Positions 17,326-25,943 of a stretch of DNA of 64,000 nucleotides are shown here, one piece after another (positions within the stretch are counted from its first letter, which is position 1; each line of letters starts with the position of its first letter). The stretch is taken from contig NZ_BAZR01000015.1 of assembly GCF_001315105.1 (NCBI RefSeq), forward strand, positions 48,327-112,326. Reading direction: 5' to 3'. Under the pieces are notes generated by a model that saw only the letters and a program-made list of their open reading frames with translations, had not been told where the DNA came from and searched no databases. This DNA is from Paenibacillus sp. JCM 10914 (GTDB taxonomy: Bacteria > Bacillota > Bacilli > Paenibacillales > Paenibacillaceae). The position numbers and the translations under genes were made by a program.

Positions 17326-18683
17326 TCCAATCCATCCAATAATTCTTGTAAATCTTGATCAAATTCTAAATCGCCTGAGTTTTTTATGAGCGTTAGCTGT
17401 GTTTCCTGCTTACGTTTTACTTTACGATTGGAAATGTACTCTTGCTCTCTTTGTTCCATGTTTTCAAGCATTTGATCGTGAGCTTTCCGATGCTTTTCTT
17501 CGTCAAAATAATGCTCGTACACTTTGATTGTGTCTTGGTTTTTCCACTTCATGTACTTAATGAGTTCATCTTTACGTTGTTTAAATTCGACTTCCGTTTT
17601 TGATATGTTATAAATTTCCCTTAGTCTTGTTGTTACAAACCAATGTCTGGCTTTGTGGGGGTTTAGCTTGAGCTGGCTTATCTGCATCGCTTTATTCCAG
17701 TGATAATACCAGGCTTCATACATAAGAGGCGTTCCCCACTCCGTAAGGAATATAGGTGCGTTATCAGGCAATTCATCAAATCCCCAATGGTTCGGATCAT
17801 GCTGTTTTCGTACAGTGTTAATGTAATGATTCAGATGTTTTACAGTGTCTTTACCGAACCGCAAGAATTTCACCTTGCGGCCATGGCTACCTTTATTGAA
17901 AGTGCTGACTTCTTGGAAGCTCTTCCTTGCACGGTAATCGCCAATTGTAAGCTCTATGACCTCCGAAGCTCTGGCTCCTGTTTCAAATAACATACGAGCG
18001 ATGATCATCTCTCGATCTGACCAATTCGCTCTCTTACCCGCCTTATATACCTGATAGGGTAGATCAGGATCGTCTATAATTTGGGGTTGCCATTCTTCGT
18101 TGATTAACTTAAAAAAGGAGTCTGTTAATCGGCGTGTTGGGATGGGGTCTTCTGTTCCGCTCATGGACGGCATTCGTGGCTTATTTGTCCTTGCCCCCTC
18201 AGTATGGCCCCTGTAATCGGTCAAAATGGCTTGTGAATCGATTAGAGGGTTATAGAAGGAATACTGTCTCAGATAGATCATAGTCTTGTAAAATGACTTC
18301 ACAGACGATAGAAATCGATTCACCGTATTCGGACTTTTATGAGTTAAATTTACAAAACGAAACGTATCCTTTTCTTTCACTTTACATAACATTTCGTTCA
18401 TGAGGTAATCTTCAATGGCAACACGAATGGCTTCTGGTGGATCACTCCACTCAACACGACTACCTTGATAATTGCTGTGCTTATTTAGCCATGTAAAAAA
18501 AGGAAGTAGTGTTTGCAAGTAGGAGAGTGCAGAGCTTTGGCTGATTCTTCCTTTGCTATCATGATAGAAATCGGTTAACGGAAGAAAAGGATTATCTTCA
18601 TTGAACACCAACAACTCATAACGACTTTCGACACCTTCTGGACAATAAACGTAATAATAATGATTTGATGTTTTTGTAGTCAT
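17322..18683 (-). CDS. tnpA: TnpA-like tyrosine recombinase
   Basis: 453 residues. Catalytic residues of the phage-integrase family: Arg238 in FETGARASEV, H343-x-x-R346 in NPHKARHWFVT, and tyrosine 389 or 392 in IKVYEHYF. The N-terminal part has a SAM-like core-binding region (FLSSVKSFYKTM). First gene of the recombinase operon, with AGAGGTG before ATG. In Tn554, TnpA and TnpB act together in excision and site-specific insertion. Confidence 0.88.
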   Translation of the reverse strand: MTTKTSNHYYYVYCPEGVESRYELLVFNEDNPFLPLTDFYHDSKGRISQSSALSYLQTLLPFFTWLNKHSNYQGSRVEWSDPPEAIRVAIEDYLMNEMLCKVKEKDTFRFVNLTHKSPNTVNRFLSSVKSFYKTMIYLRQYSFYNPLIDSQAILTDYRGHTEGARTNKPRMPSMSGTEDPIPTRRLTDSFFKLINEEWQPQIIDDPDLPYQVYKAGKRANWSDREMIIARMLFETGARASEVIELTIGDYRARKSFQEVSTFNKGSHGRKVKFLRFGKDTVKHLNHYINTVRKQHDPNHWGFDELPDNAPIFLTEWGTPLMYEAWYYHWNKAMQISQLKLNPHKARHWFVTTRLREIYNISKTEVEFKQRKDELIKYMKWKNQDTIKVYEHYFDEEKHRKAHDQMLENMEQREQEYISNRKVKRKQETQLTLIKNSGDLEFDQDLQELLDGLE

Positions 18684-18942
18684 TTAACACCTCTATCCAG
18701 TTAAGAAGGTAACATCGTAGGGGAATATATGTTCTATTTGTTGGAGTAAAAAAAAGTCCATCACAGACTTTTACGATATACATCTGCTTTTTGACTGTTG
18801 TGTAACCTAATCCCCCATCTATATCCACATCATACCATGTCACATTATGGCAGTAAATGGACTTACATATCACATATCAGCAATAAATAAGAATGAGCAA
18901 CACAAAGAGTTTTCCCCCTCTGCATTGCCCATCAAATCATAT

Positions 18943-19006
18943 AATGTCTAACATTGTATTCAACTGCTATTGTTATTGGTTTTAGTGGACTTCCTACACC
19001 TTTAAT
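18943..19006 (-). repeat. Right inverted repeat of the Tn554-like element
   Basis: Reverse complement partner of 14065-14130. Between the tnpA start and this repeat (18684-18942) I see only AT-rich sequence that must carry the tnpA promoter; no further gene is supported. Confidence 0.75.
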
Positions 19007-19017
19007 GTTACAGAGTA

Positions 19018-19029
19018 AGGGTGTTTTTT
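19018..19029 (+). other. Right half of a split terminator
   Basis: AGGGTGT followed by TTTTTT, complementary to ACACCCT at 14048-14054 on the other side of the mobile element. Confidence 0.45.
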
Positions 19030-19054
19030 CTTGGTATTTTTTTCGTTAAAAGTG

Positions 19055-19085
19055 TTGACCTTAACGTTACGTGAAGGTGTACATT
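19055..19085 (+). promoter_or_regulatory. MerR-type promoter with 19-base spacer and dyad
   Basis: TTGACC (19055-19060) and TACATT (19080-19085) are separated by 19 bases, the overlong spacer typical of MerR-family activated promoters. The spacer is a dyad, ACCTTAACGTTACGTGAAGGT, with ACCTT/AAGGT arms. It precedes the regulator gene by about 20 bases, so the gene is probably autoregulated. Confidence 0.85.
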
Positions 19086-19107
19086 TGGGATGTCAGGAGG
19101 TGAAACC

Positions 19108-19875
19108 ATGGAATATACAGTGCAGAAGCTGGGACGGCTAGCAGGAATCAGCACGCGTACGCTTCGATATTATGATGAGATTGGCATTCTGAAGCCGGCC
19201 AGAATCAATTCGTCAGGATATCGGATCTATGGGCAGGATGAGGTGGATCAATTGCAGCAGATTTTATTCTATCGTGAGCTCGGACTATCCTTGGACCATG
19301 TCAAGGAAATTATGACGTCGCCCACCTGGAGTAAGGCCGATGCACTGAAACAACACCATGCACAGCTCCTGGACAAGAGAAGGCAGCTCGATCTGCTGAT
19401 TACCAATGTGGAGAACACGATCGCCTCCGCCGAAGGGAGAAAGACGATGACAGACCAACAGAAGTTTGCAGGGTTCAAGCAGAAGCTGATTGATGATAAC
19501 GAGCAAAAATACGGCCAGGAGATTCGTGAGAAGTATGGCGATGTTGCGATCAATCAATCGAACGCCAAACTAAAGAATATGACCCAAGAGCAGCACGAGG
19601 AGCTGACCCGTTTGACGGAGAAGTTATACGGGACATTGGCCGAAGCCGTCAAGCAAGGGGACCCAGGCAGCGAACTTGCCCAAACGGCAGCAGCTCTTCA
19701 TAAGCAGTGGCTCACATTCTATTGGAGCGACTACAGCAAGGAAGCGCATGCGGGTCTTGCCCAAATGTACGTCTCCGATGAGCGCTTCACGGCTCATTAC
19801 GACGAGAAGCAGCCTGGCACAGCCGAGTTTCTTCGTGATGCCATTCTGATCTATACAGGACAAAGCGAGTCATAA
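19108..19875 (+). CDS. MerR family regulator with TipAS ligand domain (Mta/TipA type)
   Basis: 255 residues. N-terminal MerR winged helix (VQKLGRLAGISTRTLRYYDEIGILKP), a coiled-coil dimer helix (about residues 75-110), and a TipAS-like antibiotic-binding domain (EQKYGQEIREKYGD ... YWSDYSKEAHAGLAQMYVSDERF). Such proteins bind toxic ligands and activate efflux or resistance genes, as Mta and TipAL do. ATG at 19108 is chosen for GGAGGTG just upstream; the ATG region at 19090 lies over the transcription start. No obvious target transporter is adjacent. Confidence 0.9.
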   Translation: MEYTVQKLGRLAGISTRTLRYYDEIGILKPARINSSGYRIYGQDEVDQLQQILFYRELGLSLDHVKEIMTSPTWSKADALKQHHAQLLDKRRQLDLLITNVENTIASAEGRKTMTDQQKFAGFKQKLIDDNEQKYGQEIREKYGDVAINQSNAKLKNMTQEQHEELTRLTEKLYGTLAEAVKQGDPGSELAQTAAALHKQWLTFYWSDYSKEAHAGLAQMYVSDERFTAHYDEKQPGTAEFLRDAILIYTGQSES

Positions 19876-19895
19876 GATTAATGAAGCTAGTAATC

Positions 19896-19931
19896 AAGCC
19901 CTTTGCACGATATGATGCAGAGGGCTTTTTT
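19896..19931 (+). terminator. Intrinsic terminator
   Basis: AAGCCCTTTGCA pairs with TGCAGAGGGCTT (one mismatch), then TTTTT. Ends the MerR transcript. Confidence 0.8.
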
Positions 19932-20012
19932 ATCGTGGAGTTATTTTTTCATAAATAACTGTAACATTTGACGGAACAAACCGTTGTCTGTTGTGAAGGG
20001 GGAGAGGATTCG

Positions 20013-20108
20013 ATGCGGCGTGATCTATATACCGAGTTATTCAAGACGTATCAATCCTATCTGTATCTGTATTTGTATCGGCTGAAGCAACTGGAGGGAG
20101 AGATATAG
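20013..20108 (+). pseudogene. Remnant of an ECF sigma factor gene
   Basis: A 31-codon reading frame with a good GGGGGAGAGG site encodes LYTELFKTYQSYLYLYLYRLKQLEGEI. The beginning resembles the N-terminus of ECF sigma factors, the end their extreme C-terminus; the whole of regions 2 and 4 is absent. It is followed after 2 bases by an anti-sigma-type gene, the normal neighbour. An internal in-frame deletion of about 450 bases is the simplest reading. The likeness is short, so identification depends on the neighbour. Confidence 0.5.
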
Positions 20109-20110
20109 CT

Positions 20111-21166
20111 ATGCATGACGAGAAGGAGGAAAAACAAGAATACGTTCTGCGGAACGATGATTTTTCCACAGAACCGCCACAGTGGAGTGAGAAGGAATTC
20201 AATAAGATGATCTGGCGGACACGATACAAGATGTTAGCGAATGCCGTGGGCGGGGCGATTGTACTGTGGCTGATCTATACCATCTATATTTCCGCCATTC
20301 ATATCTATTTTGATACGAATGAAGTGAGGGGAAAATTCATACGTTCCGTCGTAACGGCGGTGGAACTGCATGGAGACGGCGTTCGGGTGGAGAAGCCGAT
20401 GCATACGGTATTCGAAGTGACGCCGTTCCTTTCGCAAAAAGGTACGTTTAAGTTGTACCGGATGGTGGGCGATTGGGAAGTCGTTACGGGCGAGGTCCAT
20501 GCGAAATTAACCGTGACCGGGAAACTTTCCTATTCCATCAATCCAACGGGCGCCTATTTGAATGAGAACAGCCCTGCATTCGTTCTGCCTTACTCCGTCA
20601 TGTTTGATGAAACGGTGGGAGGTGGGGAGCGCCCGGAAAGTGACATGGAGCAAGTAAGACGGATCGAAGACGGCTTCGTGGCGGAACTGTCCTTTTCCAC
20701 GGATGCCTTGCTGTCGCCAGCGGAGCTGCTCGACCTGCTGGGGGAATACGACCTGCGTGTGACCGGGATGCCGGTCTATGCGGGAGAGTTAACGGAGGTT
20801 CAACCTGGGGGACATTCCATCGGGGGAGGTGGCGATTATTACGTTCCGCATTTGACGTTCCGCCCGATGACCGTGTATGAGGATGATCAACGACTCTCCA
20901 TGTGGTCCCTATACTTTACGACGCCCGACCCGGACATCGAAGAACACATGGAGCGAATGATTGGGGATCTGGCATGGGCGACCGCGAATGCCGCTTACGA
21001 TTGGGCGGACGTCGATAGGCAGCGCTTGGCGTATATTAGAGAACACGGCATGCAAATTTACGGTGCGACGGTGACCGGGCCCGTCAGGGAACTCGAGAAA
21101 CTTGGAGAGCGTCCCGAATTCAAGGAATTCCGCCTGGGCCGGGTCGAGGTATGGAACTGGGATTGA
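20111..21166 (+). CDS. Anti-sigma factor-like membrane protein (sigma-factor regulator N/C domains)
   Basis: 351 residues. A cytosolic N-terminus (about 40 residues, ending KMIWRTRYKM), one membrane segment (AVGGAIVLWLIYTIYISAI), and a long extracytoplasmic part. The order resembles the Sigma_reg_N/Sigma_reg_C proteins such as YhdL that hold an ECF sigma factor at the membrane. Here the sigma gene is reduced to a 31-codon remnant, so the protein may be orphaned, free to act on another sigma factor, or decaying. The sequence itself is intact. Confidence 0.7.
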   Translation: MHDEKEEKQEYVLRNDDFSTEPPQWSEKEFNKMIWRTRYKMLANAVGGAIVLWLIYTIYISAIHIYFDTNEVRGKFIRSVVTAVELHGDGVRVEKPMHTVFEVTPFLSQKGTFKLYRMVGDWEVVTGEVHAKLTVTGKLSYSINPTGAYLNENSPAFVLPYSVMFDETVGGGERPESDMEQVRRIEDGFVAELSFSTDALLSPAELLDLLGEYDLRVTGMPVYAGELTEVQPGGHSIGGGGDYYVPHLTFRPMTVYEDDQRLSMWSLYFTTPDPDIEEHMERMIGDLAWATANAAYDWADVDRQRLAYIREHGMQIYGATVTGPVRELEKLGERPEFKEFRLGRVEVWNWD

Positions 21167-21210
21167 ACGATGGCAGGCACCGCGTGCTTTCGTGCCATGC
21201 CGCATAAAGA

Positions 21211-21249
21211 AAGGATGCTCTCCAGCACTGCGGCTTGGAGAGCATCCTT
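21211..21249. terminator. Bidirectional terminator
   Basis: AAGGATGCTCTCCA pairs perfectly with TGGAGAGCATCCTT between convergent genes. Confidence 0.8.
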
Positions 21250-21257
21250 ATCGTTGA

Positions 21258-21782
21258 TCAAGTTAAATATTGATCCCGTATCATATTCATGTGGTGAAGT
21301 TCATGCCCAGCAATGACATACGCAGCAGCGCGGGCAGAGAGAGGGTAGTTGTTAAACATGCCCTGACGTATGAGCGCTTCCTCCGGTAGACTGCCCACCA
21401 GCGTGGCCGTGGATTGCCTCACCGCAGAATAGTCCTTAAGTACTTCTCTTAACGGGAGTGCTGCGAAGGGAGAGTTCTGAACGAAGACTTCACGATCATA
21501 TCCACTAAATTCACGGGCATCGCCGCGAGCAATGTAGAGGATACGATAGTTCCACAAGCGCTCCATATCGGCGATATGACCAATCACCTGCTTCAAACTC
21601 CATTTGTTTGGGGCATAGCGGTAATCGGCTTGTTCCTCAGTCAAATCGCTTAATGCCTGGAGCGTGTCATCATGCTGTTGCAGCAAGATCTGCGTTATAT
21701 TGCCTTCAGATACAAGACGGACGTAGCCCTCGGCGTGCGGTGAGTATTCGCTGGAATCAGGGTAGGTATTCATCGTATTCAT
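21258..21782 (-). CDS. DinB/YfiT-like metal-binding protein
   Basis: 174 residues of the DinB superfamily: four-helix bundle with likely metal-binding histidines in VIGHIADMERLW and AGHELHHMNMIRDQYL. Related proteins are thiol-dependent transferases or stress-induced hydrolases. ATG at 21782 follows GGAGGAT; the longer frame upstream lacks a ribosome site. Partner thiol (bacillithiol in Firmicutes) is inferred from the family. Confidence 0.82.
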   Translation of the reverse strand: MNTMNTYPDSSEYSPHAEGYVRLVSEGNITQILLQQHDDTLQALSDLTEEQADYRYAPNKWSLKQVIGHIADMERLWNYRILYIARGDAREFSGYDREVFVQNSPFAALPLREVLKDYSAVRQSTATLVGSLPEEALIRQGMFNNYPLSARAAAYVIAGHELHHMNMIRDQYLT

Positions 21783-21892
21783 ATGGGTATCCTCCGGATC
21801 ATGAATTGAGTGAGACGTATATCTAATCTTTATGCAGACTAGCCCAGATGAATTCATTTCTTAGTTCTACTTGCCCTGGATGAGGGTAACTA

Positions 21893-22498
21893 TCAGGTGG
21901 CCTGCGCCCAGATCAAGTGTATGATTCCGTTCCAGTGTCGCTCGCTCTTGATTAGGGCGAGCGGAGAGTTCTCCACAAGCCGCATCATATCCCGGTTATA
22001 GTGACAGCCGGATATCCGCCGTGCTAACGGATTAACGACATGCTGTGCTGACCTTAACAGCCGGTTGGCGCTAAGTCCATGCTCTAGCAAATAGATGCGC
22101 CCGCCGGGTTTCACCCAGCGGTTCATCTTGTTCAAAGCTGCTGCCGGATCTTTGTAGCCGCATAGCGATAACGTGGATACCAAGGCATCGAACGAACGCT
22201 CCGGGAGCTCCAGGGATTCGATATCATGCTCATGGAAGATCGCTGCAATACCAAGCTCCGAAGCGAGCTGACCGGCACGGCGCAACATCTCCGGGCTGAA
22301 ATCGACCGCGGTAATATGTACACGGTCCTTATCATAGAAGGGAAAGTTTGCACCGGCGCCAACGGCTACCTCAAGCACATGGCCCTCCACATCCTGTAGC
22401 AACCGTTGTCTCCATACACCGAGACTGCGCTGCCGCGAATTCCGCTCATACATCGCGGCCTGCTTGTCGAATTTGCGGATCAGGGCGCGTTTATTCAC
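21893..22498 (-). CDS. Class I SAM-dependent methyltransferase
   Basis: 201 residues from GTG at 22498. SAM motif I VLEVAVGAGANFPFY, motif II TAVDFSPEMLRRA, motif IV/post region FDALVSTLSLCGYKD and VKPGGRIYLLEHGLS, as in UbiE/YrhH-type enzymes. GGAGA lies 7 bases before this GTG, which overlaps the malic enzyme stop (GTGAATAA); the upstream start at 22552 would overlap by 62 bases. It is translationally coupled to malic enzyme. Substrate unknown, possibly a lipid or quinone. Confidence 0.82.
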   Translation of the reverse strand: MNKRALIRKFDKQAAMYERNSRQRSLGVWRQRLLQDVEGHVLEVAVGAGANFPFYDKDRVHITAVDFSPEMLRRAGQLASELGIAAIFHEHDIESLELPERSFDALVSTLSLCGYKDPAAALNKMNRWVKPGGRIYLLEHGLSANRLLRSAQHVVNPLARRISGCHYNRDMMRLVENSPLALIKSERHWNGIIHLIWAQAT

Positions 22499-23906
22499 GC
22501 GGTATTCTCCGAGCGACGCCTGTTTTGACCGCTGCTTTAACAACAAGCTCACGGATTGCTTTCACCACATTCTGGTTGAATACACTCGGAATGATATAGG
22601 ATGGATTACGCTCTTCATCGGATACAGCGGACGCAATCGCTTCCGCAGCCGCAAGCTTCATTTCTTCGTTGATCGTCGTAGCGCGACAATCGAGGGCGGC
22701 CCGGAATATGCCCGGGAAGCACAGCACGTTGTTAATCTGGTTCGGGTAGTCAGAACGACCGGTCGCGATCACGCCAACGATGTCTTCCACTTCTTCGGGT
22801 CTAATCTCCGGCGAAGGGTTGGCCATCGCGAATACGATCGGATCTGCGGCCATCGCCTGCACATCTTCACGGCGCAGAATACCGCCGGCGGAGAGACCGA
22901 TAAATACGTCCGCTCCTTGAATGACTTCACGCAGCGAGCCTTGCACACGGTTCGGATTCGTATGCTCCGCATACCATTGCCACATGGAATTGTTGTATGA
23001 ATTTCCGGATACGAGCGCGCCTTCGCGGTCTACGCCGATGATTTCGGTTACGCCGGCAGATAGAAGAATCTTGGTGCAGGCTACCCCAGCAGCCCCGATG
23101 CCGCATACAACGACGCGAACCTTATCAATCGGTTTGTTTACGATTTTTAAGGCATTAATGAGCGCGGCGTACAGGACGACAGCGGTACCGTGCTGATCAT
23201 CGTGGAACACGGGAATATCAAGTTCATCACGCAGACGCTGTTCGATTTCAAAGCAGCGCGGAGATGAAATATCTTCAAGGTTAATGCCGCCAAAAGCAGG
23301 AGCGAGCGCTTTAATGCAGGATATAATCTCTTCGGTATCCTGTGTATCCAGACAGATCGGAAAGGAGTCTACGCCTGCGAGCTGCTTGAAGAGCATCGAT
23401 TTACCCTCCATAACCGGCATCGCCGCATAAGGACCGATATTGCCAAGACCTAGCACGGCGCTTCCGTCGGAGATAACGGCTACCGTATTTCTTTTGATGG
23501 TTAATGTATAGGCTTTCTTTGGATCCTCCTGAATTGCCGCACATACGCGGGCCACGTCAGGCGTATAGACACGGGAGAGATCGTCACGGTTTTGAATCGG
23601 GATCTTAGGCTGAGTTTCGATTTTGCCGCCCAGATGCAGCAGGAAGGTGCGATCGGAGACGTTGACTAGTCGGACACCCTTCAGGTTCTTGACTCTATCT
23701 GTAATTTTCGCGATATCAACGCTGTCCGTTACGGTAATGGTAATATCCCGAACCGTGGTATGGCCGCTCGCTTGAATGACGTCGATGGCGACCATGTCAC
23801 CGCCGGCTTCGAAGATAGCGGATGCAACTTGACCGAATTTAATCTCCTGCGTGTTCATTTCAAGTCTGAGGATAATGCTTTTTCCCCCGAGTCCATTGTT
23901 TTCCAT
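22491..23906 (-). CDS. NAD(P)-dependent malic enzyme with N-terminal ACT domain
   Basis: 471 residues. N-terminal ACT-type domain (about 1-85), then the malic enzyme core: YTPDVARVC, SDGSAVLGLGNIGPYAAMPVMEGK, FHDDQHGTAVV (metal and substrate), and the NAD domain with VVVCGIGAAGVACTK. Converts malate to pyruvate and CO2. ATG at 23906 has TTGGAGGT just upstream, whereas ATG at 23930 has no ribosome site. The ACT domain is typical of the YtsJ-like Bacillales/Clostridia form and suggests control by a small ligand. Confidence 0.93.
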   Translation of the reverse strand: MENNGLGGKSIILRLEMNTQEIKFGQVASAIFEAGGDMVAIDVIQASGHTTVRDITITVTDSVDIAKITDRVKNLKGVRLVNVSDRTFLLHLGGKIETQPKIPIQNRDDLSRVYTPDVARVCAAIQEDPKKAYTLTIKRNTVAVISDGSAVLGLGNIGPYAAMPVMEGKSMLFKQLAGVDSFPICLDTQDTEEIISCIKALAPAFGGINLEDISSPRCFEIEQRLRDELDIPVFHDDQHGTAVVLYAALINALKIVNKPIDKVRVVVCGIGAAGVACTKILLSAGVTEIIGVDREGALVSGNSYNNSMWQWYAEHTNPNRVQGSLREVIQGADVFIGLSAGGILRREDVQAMAADPIVFAMANPSPEIRPEEVEDIVGVIATGRSDYPNQINNVLCFPGIFRAALDCRATTINEEMKLAAAEAIASAVSDEERNPSYIIPSVFNQNVVKAIRELVVKAAVKTGVARRIPRE

Positions 23907-24110
23907 TGTGACCTCCAAGTAATCGATCATTTTTTCGTGATCCTGTAGTGTGTAGCCATAACATTGTTAACGTTATCATAGTTCGAGGAAGCATGGTCAT
24001 TTTCCTGTTTCGCAGTCAAGATTCCCGTCAATTAATATAAAGTATTTATTGGAAAATTGGCGCCGATGGAATTATAATCGGAGCATCTCATTGAAAAGGG
24101 GAGATCTGCT

Positions 24111-24410
24111 GTGAATGCCAGAATCGAGGAATTGGAAAAGCGATTGATCAATCAGCACCATAAGGATTTGTTTCTTCAGATGTTGCATACCCTTCAAGCC
24201 GTTGATGATTTGGCAGAACAACACCGGATTTATCAAGCTGTACAAGCGCTGAGCGGTACGCGCATCGTGGGGACGGAGGAGAATGTGTACTTCGATACCT
24301 TGAATCAGGTGAAGGAGCAGATTGTTCATACCCTGGAGCTAACCATCGAGGATTTGGAGCACAAGGGCGACAAACATTATAAGAAACATTTCAAGGATGG
24401 TGTGGAATGA
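24111..24410 (+). CDS. Small helical protein of unknown function
   Basis: 99 residues, charged and apparently all alpha (NARIEELEKRLINQHHKDLFLQML at the start, HKGDKHYKKHFKDGVE at the end). GTG at 24111 lies 7 bases after GGGGAG. It is a single gene with its own terminator. I do not recognise a family. Confidence 0.65.
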   Translation: MNARIEELEKRLINQHHKDLFLQMLHTLQAVDDLAEQHRIYQAVQALSGTRIVGTEENVYFDTLNQVKEQIVHTLELTIEDLEHKGDKHYKKHFKDGVE

Positions 24411-24430
24411 AACTATGAAATAGCCGGACA

Positions 24431-24464
24431 AAAGCATGGTTCCGTTGAGGAGCCATGCTTTTTA
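24431..24464 (+). terminator. Intrinsic terminator
   Basis: AAAGCATGG pairs with CCATGCTTT, followed by TTTAT. From here to 24772 there is about 300 bases without a gene; I see no clear operator or RNA, only AT-rich sequence that must hold the next promoter. Confidence 0.75.
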
Positions 24465-24772
24465 TATGACTCGTTCTTATCGGTCGCTGAAGGCTTTAAC
24501 ATAACCATCACATCGAGAGTTACATTATTATCCAATTTCATTGCAATGTGTAAAAAATCGTTGATTAGTATTATGGGATACCGTCTTCAGATACTATAAA
24601 CTAATTGTAGTGCTGGTAAAGCTTGGACATTTGTAATTTATTCACACCAGGTTCAGTTTCATCCAGAGATTAAGATTCTCCATGATCGAAGAAGGAAGGT
24701 GATGGGCACAACCGGGAGGCTGTGGGATTAGGAATTATCGTTTATCTCAATTATCAAAGGAGGAATTATTGT

Positions 24773-25810
24773 ATGACTTTAAGTTTACCGAATAATGCTT
24801 GGCTCAAGAATTTAATCATTACGGGTGCCACTGTATTGCTGATGACCTTATTGATGGTTTTATTTGCCGACAAAGCTTCTGCCCACGGGTATGTGGATTC
24901 CCCGGGTAGCCGTGCTATTCTGTGTAAACAAGGACAGAACTCCGATTGTGGAGCGATTATCTATGAGCCACAGAGCTTGGAAGCGCCGAAGGGATGGCCG
25001 AATTCAGGCCCTGCAGACGGTAAGATCGCCAGCGCTGCTGGCGCATTCCCTAAGCTGGATGAGCAGTCCGCGACTCGTTGGAGTAAAGTTAATATTTCTG
25101 CGGGTACGAACACCTTCCAGTGGGTGATTACGGCAAGGCATTCAACGGCAAGCTGGAAATACTACATTACGAAAGACGGCTGGAATCCGAACGCTCCACT
25201 GAGCAGAGCATCCTTCGACCTGACGCCTTTCTGCTCCATCAACTACGGAGGGGCTCAACCTCCAGCGAATTACGCATCCACTTGTAACGTTCCTGCCAAG
25301 ACTGGATATCATGTCATTCTGGCGGTATGGGAAGTTGCAGACACGGCTAACGCTTTCTATAACGCAATTGACGTTAACTTTGGCAGCGGCGGTGGTACCC
25401 CGAATCCTGGAGTGCCTGCTCCAACAGGTTTGACATCCCCAGCTCAAACAAGCAATAGCATTTCCTTGGCATGGTCTGCTTCTTCTGGAGCTTCCAGCTA
25501 TGAAATCTATCGCAATGGATCGCTGGTTGGTACTTCCAACACAACTTCGTATACGAATACCGGCTTAACCGCAGGTACGTCCTATACCTACACGATAATC
25601 GCCGTTAACAGTTCGGGCAGTAAATCTTCGGCCTCGTCGCCGCTAACGGTCTCCACGTCAGGTAATGCGACGACCTATCCGGCATGGAGCGCGACGACCG
25701 TCTATGTCGGTGGCAATAAAGTTACGCATAATGGCGTGAATTATGAAGCCAAGTGGTGGACGTTAGGCGAGACGCCGGGCAATGCGGATGTATGGAAGGT
25801 CATTCCGTAA
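24773..25810 (+). CDS. Secreted chitin-active lytic polysaccharide monooxygenase (AA10) with FnIII and CBM5/12
   Basis: 345 residues. Signal peptide about 1-37 ending KASA, giving a mature N-terminal His38 (HGYVDSPGSR), the first ligand of the copper histidine brace; the second is in ITARHSTASW. The AA10 catalytic domain runs to about 210 (FYNAIDVNF), followed by a glycine/proline linker, one fibronectin III domain (about 220-300) and a C-terminal CBM5/12 chitin-binding module (YPAWSATTVYVGGNKV ... EAKWWT). It oxidatively cleaves crystalline chitin. AAAGGAGG precedes ATG at 24773. Stand-alone gene, as is common. Confidence 0.95.
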   Translation: MTLSLPNNAWLKNLIITGATVLLMTLLMVLFADKASAHGYVDSPGSRAILCKQGQNSDCGAIIYEPQSLEAPKGWPNSGPADGKIASAAGAFPKLDEQSATRWSKVNISAGTNTFQWVITARHSTASWKYYITKDGWNPNAPLSRASFDLTPFCSINYGGAQPPANYASTCNVPAKTGYHVILAVWEVADTANAFYNAIDVNFGSGGGTPNPGVPAPTGLTSPAQTSNSISLAWSASSGASSYEIYRNGSLVGTSNTTSYTNTGLTAGTSYTYTIIAVNSSGSKSSASSPLTVSTSGNATTYPAWSATTVYVGGNKVTHNGVNYEAKWWTLGETPGNADVWKVIP

Positions 25811-25832
25811 CGCAAGTTAAATAAAGATTGGT

Positions 25833-25884
25833 GCAGAGGCTGTTCCAGCAGTAGATTTCTTCTACTCGGGGCAGCCTCTGCTTT
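25833..25884 (+). terminator. Intrinsic terminator
   Basis: GCAGAGGCTG pairs with CAGCCTCTGC with an inner stem, followed by TTTTAAT. A second hairpin, CACCC-CTTC-GGGTG with a T-run, follows at 25899-25920. Confidence 0.8.
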
Positions 25885-25943
25885 TAATGCGTATGTGTGC
25901 ACCCCTTCGGGTGTTTTTTTGTTATATACAGACAATGACATGA

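Larger units (their letters stand above)
14065..19006. mobile_element. Tn554-like element with tnpA, tnpB, tnpC and a passenger gene
   Basis: The element is defined by three recombinase genes in the Tn554 order (tnpA-tnpB-tnpC on the minus strand), a small secreted-protein gene, and imperfect inverted repeats at 14065-14130 and 18943-19006. It is about 4.9 kb and more AT-rich than its surroundings, a sign of transfer. It lies between the GNAT operon and a MerR gene and seems to interrupt a terminator. Exact ends are inferred from the repeats; Tn554 itself is known for site-specific insertion without target duplication, and no duplication is apparent here. Confidence 0.8.
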
